Origin: DYRB01 sp963845265
GTDB taxonomy: Bacteria > Pseudomonadota > Gammaproteobacteria > Chromatiales > Chromatiaceae
Assembly: GCA_963845265.1 (NCBI GenBank)
Contig: CAWJRN010000018.1
Span: forward strand, 124,001 to 188,000
Length of the DNA stretch: 64,000 bases
Direction of reading: 5' to 3'
The notes under the pieces are model-generated. The model saw only the letters and a program-made list of their open reading frames with translations. It did not search any database and was not told the DNA's origin. Shown piece after piece: positions 43,608 through 52,002 of this stretch; within the stretch, counting starts at the first letter, position 1; every line of letters starts with the position of its first letter. A program made the translations under genes and the position numbers.

Positions 43608-45782
43608 TCAAAACTTGAACTTCAACCCCTTGACCTTTTTGCGGAAATCCTCCGCGACGCCACGCGCATCCTGATCGTTGGCGATGACCCGCGGCGTAAT
43701 GACCACCACGAGCTCAACGCGGTCAGCCCTCTTGGATGTCTCGCCGAACAGGAAGCCGAGGACCGGGACGCTGGAGAATCCCGGCACACCGCTCTGGCCA
43801 GTCGAGCGCTCGTCCGAGATCAAGCCTCCCAAGACCACAGCCTGGTTGGATCGGACCGCAACATTGCTGGTGATTTTGCGCGTGCGAAAGGTGGGTGAAT
43901 CCACCCCTATGGCGGTGGCATCCGCCACGTCGGTGACCTCCTGCTCGATGTCCATCTGGACCATGCCGCCGGGGGTCACCCTGGGCTTGACGGTAAGGAT
44001 CACGCCTGTGTCCTTGTAACTGATCTGGTTGACGACGGTGGACACGCCAGTTGTCGCCTGCTGCTGGGTGGTGAGAACCGGCACTTGCCTACCGACCTGC
44101 ATCTTCGCCGTCTGATTGTCCATGACCATGACCGACGGCGAGGAAAGCACATTGACCAGATTGTCCGCCGCCAAGGCGCTGAGGGTCGCCTGGATAGCCC
44201 CGGCACTGTTGATAAAGGCCCAGTTGAAGCCCGGGAAGGTCTTGCCGATTGTGCCTTCGGTGTTGTTGACCAGGGAGTAGTCACTGCGGGCGTCCGCCTT
44301 GCCACCGAAGAACTGCCACTGGACCCCATAGCGCAGGCTGCCGCTCAGGGTGATCTCGACGATGGTCGCCTCCACCAGGACCTGCAGCGGTGGGATATCG
44401 AGCTGCTTGAGGGCATCCAGGATCTTCTTGTATTCCCGTGGCGGAGACTTGATCAGCAGGGAATTATTGGCGAGATCGGCCACGACACTGACACCGGAAC
44501 CCAGATCCACCGAGCTGGCCCCCGCACGCTGCCTGGGAGCCGCAGCCCGATCCCCATCAGCACCACCCTCCTGGGACTGAATCGACCCCTGACCGAGCCC
44601 CGGGGCCACACCGCCCAACCTGCTCCGACGCTGTTGCTGTCCATCGGCGAAGAGCTGAGAGAGGACCTCTGCCAGCTTCTCGGCGTCGCCATGACGCACA
44701 CGATAGACATAGAGGCGTTCGCTCGCCTCCCCCGCGGCCTCGGCCTGGTCCAGGCGCTCGATCCATCCCTTTACCTGCTCCAGATAGCGCGCTTGGGGCG
44801 ATACCACCAGCAGGCTGTTGGCGCTCTCCACCGGCACGAAGCGAAAAATGCCCTTGAAGGGGTTGCCGCCATCGTCCGCCAGGAGGCTTTCCAACTGGGA
44901 GGCGACATCGTTGGCCTTGGCATATTCCAGGGTGAAGAAGCCCACCGACAGACCGGACATCCAATCCACGTCGAAGGTCCGAATGGTATCGACAACATTA
45001 CCCAATTCCGGCCCGGACCCGGCAATCACCAGCAGATTGCGCAGGTTATCGGTGCGCAAGACCGTCCCCTGCGGGACCAGAGGTTCCAGGATCTTGCTCA
45101 TCTCCTCAGCACCGATGTACTGGAGCGGGACGATCTGGACACTGTAGCCGTTGGGCAGCGCCCGCGAGCTGGAGCCCAGCTGGGGTACTACCAGCCCCTG
45201 TACACCATCGGCAATAGGCTTGATCTGGTAGCTGCCACCGCTCTGGATGAGGGCTGCATTGTTCATCCTCAGCAGGGTCTCGAGGGTCGGGATCAGATGC
45301 TCGCGCCGCAGAGGCCGCTCGGTTTGGAGAGAGGCGGTACCGGTCACCCGGGGATCTATGACGTAGTTGACCTGCAGGAGATCACCCAAGATGACTTTGA
45401 CCACCTCGCGGACATCGGTGCCGTCGAAGTTAAGGGTCACATCCCCGGGTGTGGTATCCACCTCTGGTCGAGCGAGCTTGCCGACGAAGACCCCGGTACC
45501 GGACGTGATCGAGTCCTTTGGGGACTGTGACCCATCCCCCCCCAGGGCGATGCCGCCCTGCTGGATCAGGGGCATGGTCTGAGCCCCCGAGGGGTCGGGC
45601 CGACCGATGACATGGCCCTGCGGATCGCCAATCTTGAGGGTGGGATCCCAGTCCGAGCGGGAGCACGCACCTAACCACAAGGCCGCGAACAAGGCCGCGA
45701 ACAGAGCGGAGAGCGTCGGCGCAAGGCGTAAGGCCCGGCCCCCAACTCTAACGCCCCGCTGCTGCTTGGTGTCCAGGGGCAT
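43608..45782 (-). CDS. gspD: Type II secretion secretin GspD, lipoprotein form
   Basis: 724 residues from ATG 45782. This start gives a basic n-region and hydrophobic stretch ending in the lipobox LGAC with Cys40 (SALFAALFAALWLGACSRSD). In-frame upstream starts at 45869 and 45941 would place 29-53 odd residues before it. N0 and three N/secretin_N modules follow (VTLNFDGTDVREVVKVILGD; YVIDPRVTGTASL; VPLQYIGAEEMSKILEPLVP), then the secretin core (VLSSPSVMVMDNQTAKMQVG; VVLGGLISDERST). It forms the outer-membrane channel. A lipidated secretin would not need a separate pilotin, as for HxcQ. It is the last gene of the operon. Confidence 0.93.
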   Translation of the reverse strand: MPLDTKQQRGVRVGGRALRLAPTLSALFAALFAALWLGACSRSDWDPTLKIGDPQGHVIGRPDPSGAQTMPLIQQGGIALGGDGSQSPKDSITSGTGVFVGKLARPEVDTTPGDVTLNFDGTDVREVVKVILGDLLQVNYVIDPRVTGTASLQTERPLRREHLIPTLETLLRMNNAALIQSGGSYQIKPIADGVQGLVVPQLGSSSRALPNGYSVQIVPLQYIGAEEMSKILEPLVPQGTVLRTDNLRNLLVIAGSGPELGNVVDTIRTFDVDWMSGLSVGFFTLEYAKANDVASQLESLLADDGGNPFKGIFRFVPVESANSLLVVSPQARYLEQVKGWIERLDQAEAAGEASERLYVYRVRHGDAEKLAEVLSQLFADGQQQRRSRLGGVAPGLGQGSIQSQEGGADGDRAAAPRQRAGASSVDLGSGVSVVADLANNSLLIKSPPREYKKILDALKQLDIPPLQVLVEATIVEITLSGSLRYGVQWQFFGGKADARSDYSLVNNTEGTIGKTFPGFNWAFINSAGAIQATLSALAADNLVNVLSSPSVMVMDNQTAKMQVGRQVPVLTTQQQATTGVSTVVNQISYKDTGVILTVKPRVTPGGMVQMDIEQEVTDVADATAIGVDSPTFRTRKITSNVAVRSNQAVVLGGLISDERSTGQSGVPGFSSVPVLGFLFGETSKRADRVELVVVITPRVIANDQDARGVAEDFRKKVKGLKFKF

Positions 45783-46017
45783 CGGCCGCAAAACCGCGCC
45801 CAACCGACGCCCATCCCACAGGAGCGAGACGAGGTGAAACAAGGCGCTAGGGTGTAGGTAGGCGAACATTGGGCCTCGATCGGGGTTGGTTGTGGGCGCT
45901 CTAGGCTTGGTGTGCGGCCACTTGAGGGTGGGCCTGTGCATCGGCCCCGGCGTCTGGTCTAGGCGCTATGGCCCCGAGCCTGCGTCCAGGCGGAGCGCTT
46001 GGCGAGCGGGCCGAGGC

Positions 46018-46602
46018 CTACCGAGGCACCCGCCGCGGCGGCACTGGCTTCGGGGCGACTCGCCGAGGCGCGGGCCGGCGGCCAGCAGGCACTTGCGCTG
46101 GAGGCGCTGCACTCCCCTGAGACTCGAATGCGCGCAATATTATCTCATCCGTCGTGCCCTGTCGCTCCAGCACCAGACGGTCGGCCAGGATACCCTTGAC
46201 TGTCCACCCCTGGAGATCCTCCCCCAGACGCAGTCGGACCGGCGCCGGCTGGCTCGGGTCCTTGACCCAGGCAGTGGTCACCTGCGGCGAGATGAGAACG
46301 CCTGTCAGGTCCATGCCTGCGAGGTCGGTCCGCTCTTCCGGGACGGGCTCGGGTTCGGCCTCGGCGGCATCGTCCTCAGGCCGGCGATCCGGGCGAAACA
46401 ACGGGCGCTCGATCACCGCCGCATAGTCTTCCTTGTCCTCCAAGGGGTGCAGCTCGACCACCGGACCCGACTCGGGCACCGCGGCGATCTCGCCGGCGGG
46501 GACTGCCACCTGCCCCGGAGCCTCCGGCGGCCAATCGGCCCACTGCACCGCAAGCAGGGCGGCAAGGCCAAGGGCGAGCAAGGCCAGAATCGTCTTGGTC
46601 AT
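46018..46602 (-). CDS. GspC/PilP-like type II secretion inner-membrane protein
   Basis: 194 residues. One N-terminal TM helix (MTKTILALLALGLAALLAVQW) is followed by an acidic/Pro linker. The homology-region-like beta domain at ~95-160 reads LTGVLISPQVTTAWVKD then RLRLGEDLQGWTVKGILADR, and a Pro/Arg-rich tail ends the chain. Its fold pattern and place before gspD suggest the GspC role of linking the inner-membrane platform to the secretin. It lacks a PDZ domain, so GspN or GspP are alternative names. The ATG overlaps the gspM stop by 4 bp. Confidence 0.7.
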   Translation of the reverse strand: MTKTILALLALGLAALLAVQWADWPPEAPGQVAVPAGEIAAVPESGPVVELHPLEDKEDYAAVIERPLFRPDRRPEDDAAEAEPEPVPEERTDLAGMDLTGVLISPQVTTAWVKDPSQPAPVRLRLGEDLQGWTVKGILADRLVLERQGTTDEIILRAFESQGSAAPPAQVPAGRRPAPRRVAPKPVPPRRVPR

Positions 46603-47225
46603 GCATCCCCCAAGGCGAAGCCATAAATATCCAGACGCACGGTCAGGTCTTCCGGGGGTACGGCCCGCCTCGCCCTCGCCCTCGCCCGCCGGTTGCGGGG
46701 ATTCCCGCGCGCCGGCTGGACCATAGAGCGAATCGACACCTGCCCGACAAACAGAAAAGGGCGCGACGCTTCTAGCTGGTAGAGGATTTCGAGCAAGGCA
46801 TCGGTAGACCCCTGCATCTGGATACGCACCTGGACCTTAGGCGGCTGCTCACCCAGGGTCTGAGGCAAAATTTGGGTACTCACCAGGCGTGCGCCGGCCG
46901 CCTTTACCATGTCCTGCACCCGTTGCTGGAGCGTCGCCCCGGCCAGGGAGAGCGTTGCTGCGTCGAAGTAAAAGGCCTTGAAGTCCTGATCGCTGTTGAC
47001 CCGATCCAACTCGGCGCGCAGCCCCGGCAAGGTCGCCACCAGGCGTTGATAGCGGTGCAATTGATCCTGGGCCCCCTCGATGTCCTCGGCCAGGGTGCCC
47101 ATCCTGTCGAGCCAGGGCCAGCCCACCCCCAACGCCAGGAGCAACGGGATCAACACCGCCAGGCCCCAGGCCAGCAGGCAGCCGGCCAACCGCGCGCCTA
47201 CACCAGCCTCACGCAGTGCGCTCAC
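46599..47225 (-). CDS. gspM: Type II secretion platform protein GspM
   Basis: 208 residues from a GTG overlapping the gspL stop (GTGA). One TM helix (AGCLLAWGLAVLIPLLLALG) is followed by a short coiled coil and a ferredoxin-like domain containing ATLQQRVQDMVKAAGARLVS and VQVRIQMQGSTDALLEILYQ, as in the GspM-b family. It stabilises GspL and GspE at the inner membrane. Confidence 0.88.
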   Translation of the reverse strand: MSALREAGVGARLAGCLLAWGLAVLIPLLLALGVGWPWLDRMGTLAEDIEGAQDQLHRYQRLVATLPGLRAELDRVNSDQDFKAFYFDAATLSLAGATLQQRVQDMVKAAGARLVSTQILPQTLGEQPPKVQVRIQMQGSTDALLEILYQLEASRPFLFVGQVSIRSMVQPARGNPRNRRARARARRAVPPEDLTVRLDIYGFALGDA

Positions 47226-48313
47226 GGTACCGCCGGCCTCTGGTACTGAAAGGTGATGTTGAACCGCTCGGCCCCGGTCTGGGCCACCCGGGTCACCGGC
47301 GAAGCGAAGCTGACCCCCTGCACCCCGGCGGACTTCTCCAGCAGGGCCAACAGGGCCGTAGCCTGGGTGGACTCGCCACGCGCATCGACCTTCCCATCGT
47401 CGAAGTTCAGGTTCTGAATCCAGGTTCCGTCTGGCAATTGGAGGGTCAGTTCACGCAGCAGATCGATCATCCGAGGCTCTTCCACCTTGCGCTGGAGCAC
47501 GGCGACGCTGCCCTGGCGAGCTCTCTCCAGCTCACTGCGCACCTTGTCGACCTCCTCAGCGGCACTGCGGGTGCGGGCCAACTCGGCCTGCAGTGCGCTC
47601 AAGACCTGGGCACGTTGCCACAGGGGTGTGACCAGGACCGCAGCCCCCAGGGCGAGGACCAATACCACCAGAGACAAGGCCAGTCGCAACCCGCCCATGC
47701 CCCGCCTGGGTCGCTTGGCCGGCGGCAAGAGGTTGGCCTTTGGCCAGGCGCCCTCCCAGGTAACCTGTTCGACCGTGGAACCGGCTTCGCGCAGGCGCTG
47801 AAGCCAGGGCTCGACGCGGTCGCGCCTACACAGGGCCAGTTCGACGAGGATTCGATCCCCACTCGGGGAGTTGCCTTCGACGCGGGTGTCGAAATAGACC
47901 TGATCCGCAGGGAAGGGCGACAGACGGTCCATCTCATAGCGGATGACTTGCTGGAGGTTCTCTCGCACCTGGATGGGAAAGGTCAGGCTACGCCGCAGCA
48001 CCTGGGGCGGCGGCAACAGCAACTGGGTGCGCAGGCTCAGACCACGCTGCCCGGCCGCCGCAGCGGGCAGCGGCCCTGGCCCTGCCAGGTTCAGGGTCCC
48101 AAGGTGGCGGAGTGCCTCGTCCTCGGCCAAGTCGAGGCGCGCCTCGGCACCCGCGGGCGAGACCAGCAGGCGCCGATCATGGCCGAACAGCAGGGCACGC
48201 AGGTCCCGCGGCAGGCAGGCTCCGAGTTGTCCGCGCCAAAGGTCGAGAAGCCCCCATATCGAGAGGTCCAAATGGGACAGGCGCAAGGCTGTTAGGGCGT
48301 CGGGAAAAGGCAT
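47222..48313 (-). CDS. gspL: Type II secretion platform protein GspL
   Basis: 363 residues. The N-terminal cytoplasmic actin-like part includes LRRSLTFPIQVRENLQQVIR (PilM/GspL-type). One TM helix (RLALSLVVLVLALGAAVLVT) follows, then a periplasmic PilN-like domain with a coiled coil and LTLQLPDGTWIQNLNFDDGK. GspL recruits GspE to the membrane. ATG 48313 is preferred to a GTG 3 bp upstream. It lies ~140 bp after gspK, the only sizeable gap in this part of the operon apart from the DUF559 insertion. Confidence 0.88.
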   Translation of the reverse strand: MPFPDALTALRLSHLDLSIWGLLDLWRGQLGACLPRDLRALLFGHDRRLLVSPAGAEARLDLAEDEALRHLGTLNLAGPGPLPAAAAGQRGLSLRTQLLLPPPQVLRRSLTFPIQVRENLQQVIRYEMDRLSPFPADQVYFDTRVEGNSPSGDRILVELALCRRDRVEPWLQRLREAGSTVEQVTWEGAWPKANLLPPAKRPRRGMGGLRLALSLVVLVLALGAAVLVTPLWQRAQVLSALQAELARTRSAAEEVDKVRSELERARQGSVAVLQRKVEEPRMIDLLRELTLQLPDGTWIQNLNFDDGKVDARGESTQATALLALLEKSAGVQGVSFASPVTRVAQTGAERFNITFQYQRPAVP

Positions 48314-48452
48314 CACACGTAATTTAGGGGGGCAATAGTCGATCTGGTTTGGGGCCTGCGCCTACAAAGGCGATTGAGTTCTAAGCCTATCATGAGCGGG
48401 CCCGCAACGGTGGGGGCGCGCATGCCCGATCATTGCTCCCGGTCATCGGAAG

Positions 48453-49421
48453 CTAGAGGGCGGGTCCGGGCTGCGAAACCAGACCATAGCGGCGCCACAT
48501 CACCGAAACCGGCGGCGATGTGCCCGGCTCCACCCTGACCAAGGCCTCCATGGCGAGCCCGACGGAGGCAGGGACCGTTTCCGGGTCTGCGACCATGGCC
48601 TGATCGGTCCCCGCAGCGGCCCGCGCCACTCGAATACGGTAGAGAGGGCCGCCCCCGCCTACACCTCGGGGCGCGGCACCGGGCAGCGGGGGCTGGTTGC
48701 GCTCCGCCACAGACAGCTGGGCGTCCTCCAGGGTCAGACCATTGAGGGCGGCCAGCACGACAGCAGAGGCGAACTGCTCGTCGGGTCGATTCTCCCCAGT
48801 ATCCACCGTCACCTCCGGGGCCAGGAGCGCATAGAGATCCTGTGTCACCCCAAGCACCTGGCGCAGCTCCTCAACGCTGTCAAAGGGCCCGTCCTTGGCC
48901 CCATACGGCAAGCCAGCTGCAGCATAGTCGGGGTCTTCAGCCCCATTGAGGCCGGTGAGGTCGTCCGGATCGCGCCAATCGAGGATGCGGTCGGCCAAGG
49001 CCCACGCGTCGGCCTCCGGGACATTTAGGACTAGGAACAGGGTGGTAAGCAGGTCGACATCCGCCAGGTTGAGGTCAATTCGCGAGGCTTCGTTCTGCAC
49101 GGAGATCACCAGCGGCACCTCGGAGAAGGTCCATCGGTGGGCGGAGCCGTCCGGCAACCAGGCGGTCGACTGGCCCTGGGCGTCGGTCTGGAGGACGTCC
49201 GGATCGAGGTTTCGGGAGGCAAGCAGATTGAGCACCGCATAGCTGACACCCGCCTCGGCGGCTGCGCGAAAACGGGCCCCGTCCAGGGCGTTGAGGGTCA
49301 GGGCCGTCTCGGTGCGCTGCGCAGCGGTCAGGCCGAGGGCCATCACCGTGAGCAGGGTGATGACCCACAAGACCAAGACCAGGGCAATCCCGCGGCGCCC
49401 TCGGATTTGCCCGATCATCAT
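48453..49421 (-). CDS. gspK: Type II secretion minor pseudopilin GspK
   Basis: 322 residues. The prepilin-like leader is RGIALVLVLWVITLLTVMAL. The large GspK alpha insertion includes SRIDLNLADVDLLTTLFLVL, DRILDWRDPDDL and GPFDSVEELRQVLGVTQDLY. GspK caps the pseudopilus tip with GspI and GspJ. Its ATGATGA start overlaps the gspJ stop. Confidence 0.92.
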   Translation of the reverse strand: MMIGQIRGRRGIALVLVLWVITLLTVMALGLTAAQRTETALTLNALDGARFRAAAEAGVSYAVLNLLASRNLDPDVLQTDAQGQSTAWLPDGSAHRWTFSEVPLVISVQNEASRIDLNLADVDLLTTLFLVLNVPEADAWALADRILDWRDPDDLTGLNGAEDPDYAAAGLPYGAKDGPFDSVEELRQVLGVTQDLYALLAPEVTVDTGENRPDEQFASAVVLAALNGLTLEDAQLSVAERNQPPLPGAAPRGVGGGGPLYRIRVARAAAGTDQAMVADPETVPASVGLAMEALVRVEPGTSPPVSVMWRRYGLVSQPGPAL

Positions 49422-50308
49422 TTTCCGTCACCTGCAGGCGGACTCGGGTTGGCGCCGCCAGCCCCAGGCGCGCCACCGGCGGGGAGCCCCGGCGGATCGG
49501 GTAGGACCTCGGGGACGCCGATATCGATCGGTGCACCCAACGGCTGATCCACGCGGGGCAAGGCGATCACGCTATCCGGCCAGTCCTGGCGCAGACTGGT
49601 GAGACGCACCCGGATGAGCGTAGGCGGATGGGGCTGATCGATCCATTGTTCGTTCCATTCCCCCTCGCGCACCTCACCATTCCATCTGTCGCTCCCCCCA
49701 CCCAAAGCGACAACCGGCCCACCTTGGGCCCAGAAATAGGCGAGCTGAAACTCGTTGACCCCCTCCAGCAGGACGGTCTGGCCGTAGGCCCCGGCGGCCA
49801 GATCCTGCTCCTGAGCCGGCCCCTGCGAGACACCGGGCGAGCCAGGGTCCAGCGGATTCCACTCCGGAACCTCGGCGTCACCGGCCAGGACATCCGGGTG
49901 CAACAACCAGCGCGTCAGCACCAAGCGGCTAGCCTCGCCGCGGTCTTCCAACCCCAGGCGCAGGACATAGAGCCCCGGAATGCCGACATGCTCGGACAAG
50001 GGCGCAGCGAACTCCAGGCTATCGGAACCGCCGGCGAATAGCTGCCGCGGCAAACCATCGATGTTGACGAGGAGATCGCGTGATTGCGCCAGGGTCCGAT
50101 CGAGGAATCCCCGAGCGCTGCGCAGTTCGGCGTTGCGTTCAGCTACCGCGTCCACACCGTCCCAGGCTCGCCCGCCCAGGCGCAGACCGGAGAACAGCAA
50201 CAGGGTGATGAGGGCCACGAGGGCCAGGGCGATGATCAGCTCGATCAGGGTAAATCCCCGGGCCTGACCGATACCCCGGCCCTGCGGTTTCACACCGAAG
50301 GGAATCAC
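49418..50308 (-). CDS. gspJ: Type II secretion minor pseudopilin GspJ
   Basis: 296 residues from a GTG overlapping the gspI stop. The leader ends ARG before FTLIELIIALALVALITLLL, a perfect prepilin peptidase site with Glu at +5. The beta domain contains LVLTRWLLHPDVLAGD and VLLEGVNEFQLAYF. The C-terminus is Pro/Gly-rich. It assembles with GspI and GspK at the pseudopilus tip. Confidence 0.92.
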   Translation of the reverse strand: MIPFGVKPQGRGIGQARGFTLIELIIALALVALITLLLFSGLRLGGRAWDGVDAVAERNAELRSARGFLDRTLAQSRDLLVNIDGLPRQLFAGGSDSLEFAAPLSEHVGIPGLYVLRLGLEDRGEASRLVLTRWLLHPDVLAGDAEVPEWNPLDPGSPGVSQGPAQEQDLAAGAYGQTVLLEGVNEFQLAYFWAQGGPVVALGGGSDRWNGEVREGEWNEQWIDQPHPPTLIRVRLTSLRQDWPDSVIALPRVDQPLGAPIDIGVPEVLPDPPGLPAGGAPGAGGANPSPPAGDGK

Positions 50309-50820
50309 CGCTGGCCCAGCCTAGTAGAAGCGAGGGCTTGCTTGCGCGGCGTACGTACCGCGGCATCCGCCCCCAGCCCAACCGTCTCCAGGGCGTCACC
50401 CAGGCGCAGGGTTGCCAGGCTAAACCGACGCTCGACAGAACCATCCTGCCAATAGGCGGTGGCCGTGACCCGGTAGGGGGTCACCGGCGGTGCCTGGTCC
50501 AGGAAGATGTCGGCCACATCCACCTGTGTGATGCGCAGGGACCAGGTGTAGCCCGCCTCGGCCTCGCCGGTGGAATCCCCCTGCTCCAGCGGAATCTCGC
50601 TGCCAGCCCGGGCCAGGGTCGCCTCGGCCAGCTCCGCCCCGCGGGCAAAGGACCCGCTAATCGAGGTGGTGTTCATGGCGCGAGAGAAGATCTGCATCAG
50701 TACCCCAAGGGTGATGGACAGAATGGCGAAGGCAACCAGCACCTCCAACAGCGAGAATCCGGACTGGCGAACGCGCCACCCCGGCCGAAGTGGGCGCTGG
50801 CGGCGATGATGCTGCGGCAT
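50305..50820 (-). CDS. gspI: Type II secretion minor pseudopilin GspI
   Basis: 171 residues from ATG 50820, which places a short basic leader (MPQHHRRQRPLRPGWRVRQS) before the cleavage site GFSLLEVLVAFAILSITLGV. An open frame extends upstream to 50988 but only through gspH sequence. The domain contains AEAGYTWSLRITQVDVADIF and RVTATAYWQDGSVERRFSLA, typical of GspI. Confidence 0.92.
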   Translation of the reverse strand: MPQHHRRQRPLRPGWRVRQSGFSLLEVLVAFAILSITLGVLMQIFSRAMNTTSISGSFARGAELAEATLARAGSEIPLEQGDSTGEAEAGYTWSLRITQVDVADIFLDQAPPVTPYRVTATAYWQDGSVERRFSLATLRLGDALETVGLGADAAVRTPRKQALASTRLGQR

Positions 50821-50821
50821 G

Positions 50822-51493
50822 CTAATCCCCCTCCCAGGGCGCGATGGCGATGCGCCCGGTGAGCCAGGCGACCCCAACCTGGTAGCCACGACCCTCCCGA
50901 CTGACCAAGACCCGCCCACCGGTGGCGCTACCGTCCGGGTAGAAGCGCACGCCGCCGACCTGATCGTCCTGTAACTCGGAGGCGGCACCTTCGAGCTTGA
51001 GGTCGAGGCCCGCTGGTAAGGACACCTGCCGCGAGTCGCCCTCGACCCGATAGCTCCGCCCCTCCACGTCCAGCAGAAAGGCCACGTCGCGACCGCCGCG
51101 GATCGCCTCCTCCCGGGCCAGGCGCAACCCGGCTGCCATGCTGCGGGCGGTGGCCTTGAGCTGCACCCCGGGCAGGGCTGCGCTGATGAGCGGCGGCACC
51201 AAGGCCATCAGCAGGGCCCCAAGAGCGAAGACGACCAACAGTTCGATGAGGGTGAACCCCAGGCGGCGCAGGGCTTGGTGCGCCGACCTGCCGAGTGCGA
51301 AGTGCGAACATCTCCTCTCACCCCAACCCCTCTCCCCACTGGGGAGAGGGGCTTTGCTCCCTTCTCCCCCTTTGGGGAGAAGGGTTGGCGACTCCAGGGA
51401 TGGAGGAGGTAGAGTCGCGCCGGGAGCAGCGACCGAGGATGAGGGGGGGAACTCCAGTCCATCACTCACCCCGCCCCGTCTTAGCCTCTTCAA
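50822..51493 (-). CDS. gspH: Type II secretion pseudopilin GspH with abnormal N-terminus
   Basis: The mature part is a normal GspH: RRLG before FTLIELLVVFALGALLMALV, then LKATARSMAAGLRLAREEAI and VRFYPDGSATGGRVLVSREG. The start is the problem. No ATG, GTG or TTG precedes the cleavage site in frame until GTG 51469 or TTG 51493, which would give a ~78-residue leader translated from a dispersed repeat (51311-51446). An ATG with GAGAGGAG upstream at 51311 is in another frame and would need one base removed in GGGG near 51257. Insertion of the DUF559 unit probably replaced the native start. Confidence 0.8.
   Translation of the reverse strand: MKRLRRGGVSDGLEFPPSSSVAAPGATLPPPSLESPTLLPKGGEGSKAPLPSGERGWGERRCSHFALGRSAHQALRRLGFTLIELLVVFALGALLMALVPPLISAALPGVQLKATARSMAAGLRLAREEAIRGGRDVAFLLDVEGRSYRVEGDSRQVSLPAGLDLKLEGAASELQDDQVGGVRFYPDGSATGGRVLVSREGRGYQVGVAWLTGRIAIAPWEGD
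51311..51446. repeat. ~130-bp palindromic repeat, copy 1 (gspH side)
   Basis: Starts TCTCCTCTCACCCCAACCCC, then TCTCCCC-ACT-GGGGAGAGGGG, a CTCCC...GGGAG hairpin, and ends CAGCGACCGAGGATGAGGGG. Copy 2 at 51845-51971 has the same order and ends in the same direct orientation, so the two flank the DUF559 gene. Confidence 0.85.
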
Positions 51494-51830
51494 GCACCTG
51501 GATCAGGGACCCCAGCACCGCCTCACCCTGCCCCAAGACCTCGTTGTTCCAGTAGCGCACCACCCTGTTTCCCTGCTGTTCGAGAAATGCCGTGCGACGC
51601 CGGTCGTACCCCTCGTGCTCCAGATGTTGCGACCCATCGATCTCGATGACCAGACTCCGTTCCTTGCAGACAAAATCCGCAATGTAGGGCCCGATGGGGA
51701 CCTGTCGCCTGAACTTGAGGCCCAGCAATCGGCGGTCGCGCAGGCGTTGCCACAGCCAATGCTCGGCATCGGTGCTCTCGCGCCGCAGCTCACGGGCGTG
51801 TTGTTGCAGAGACGGTGGATGCTTGTGCAT
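51462..51830 (-). CDS. DUF559 endonuclease-like protein inserted in the gsp operon
   Basis: 122 residues, typical of the DUF559 (Vsr-like PD-(D/E)xK) family: ARELRRESTDAEHWLWQRLR, LGLKFRRQVPIGPYIADFVC, LVIEIDGSQH as the acidic active-site strand (Asp in IADF, Glu-x-Asp in IEIDG) and RVVRYWNNEVL. It is predicted to cut or nick DNA; no member's biological role is certain. It lies between gspG and gspH in the operon direction, and both sides carry the same ~130-bp repeat. It is unrelated to secretion, so it looks like cargo of a mobile unit. Confidence 0.88.
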   Translation of the reverse strand: MHKHPPSLQQHARELRRESTDAEHWLWQRLRDRRLLGLKFRRQVPIGPYIADFVCKERSLVIEIDGSQHLEHEGYDRRRTAFLEQQGNRVVRYWNNEVLGQGEAVLGSLIQVLEEAKTGRGE

Positions 51831-51844
51831 GGCTCAACCCAGTG

Positions 51845-51971
51845 GTCTCCCCTCACCCCAACCCCTCTCCCCGCTGGGGAGAGGGGCTCGCCTCCCCCCG
51901 GGGGAGAAGAGACGCAACTCCACGAATGGAGGGGGAGAGTCGCGCCGAGAGCAGCGACCGAGGATGAGGGG
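51845..51971. repeat. ~130-bp palindromic repeat, copy 2 (gspG side)
   Basis: Starts TCTCCCCTCACCCCAACCCC, then TCTCCCC-GCT-GGGGAGAGGGG, and ends CAGCGACCGAGGATGAGGGG as in copy 1. It differs mainly in the middle hairpin. It lies 31 bp after the gspG stop codon. Confidence 0.85.
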
Positions 51972-52002
51972 CCGAGGGATGCGGACGCACTGCTTGCCGA
52001 CT

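Noticed and set aside
44085..45530. 481-residue plus-strand frame opposite gspD
   Set aside because: Complement of a well-conserved secretin gene; no independent motifs.
50820..50988. Longer gspI starting at 50988
   Set aside because: The extension lies within gspH coding sequence and would put ~75 residues before the prepilin cleavage site; ATG 50820 gives a normal leader.
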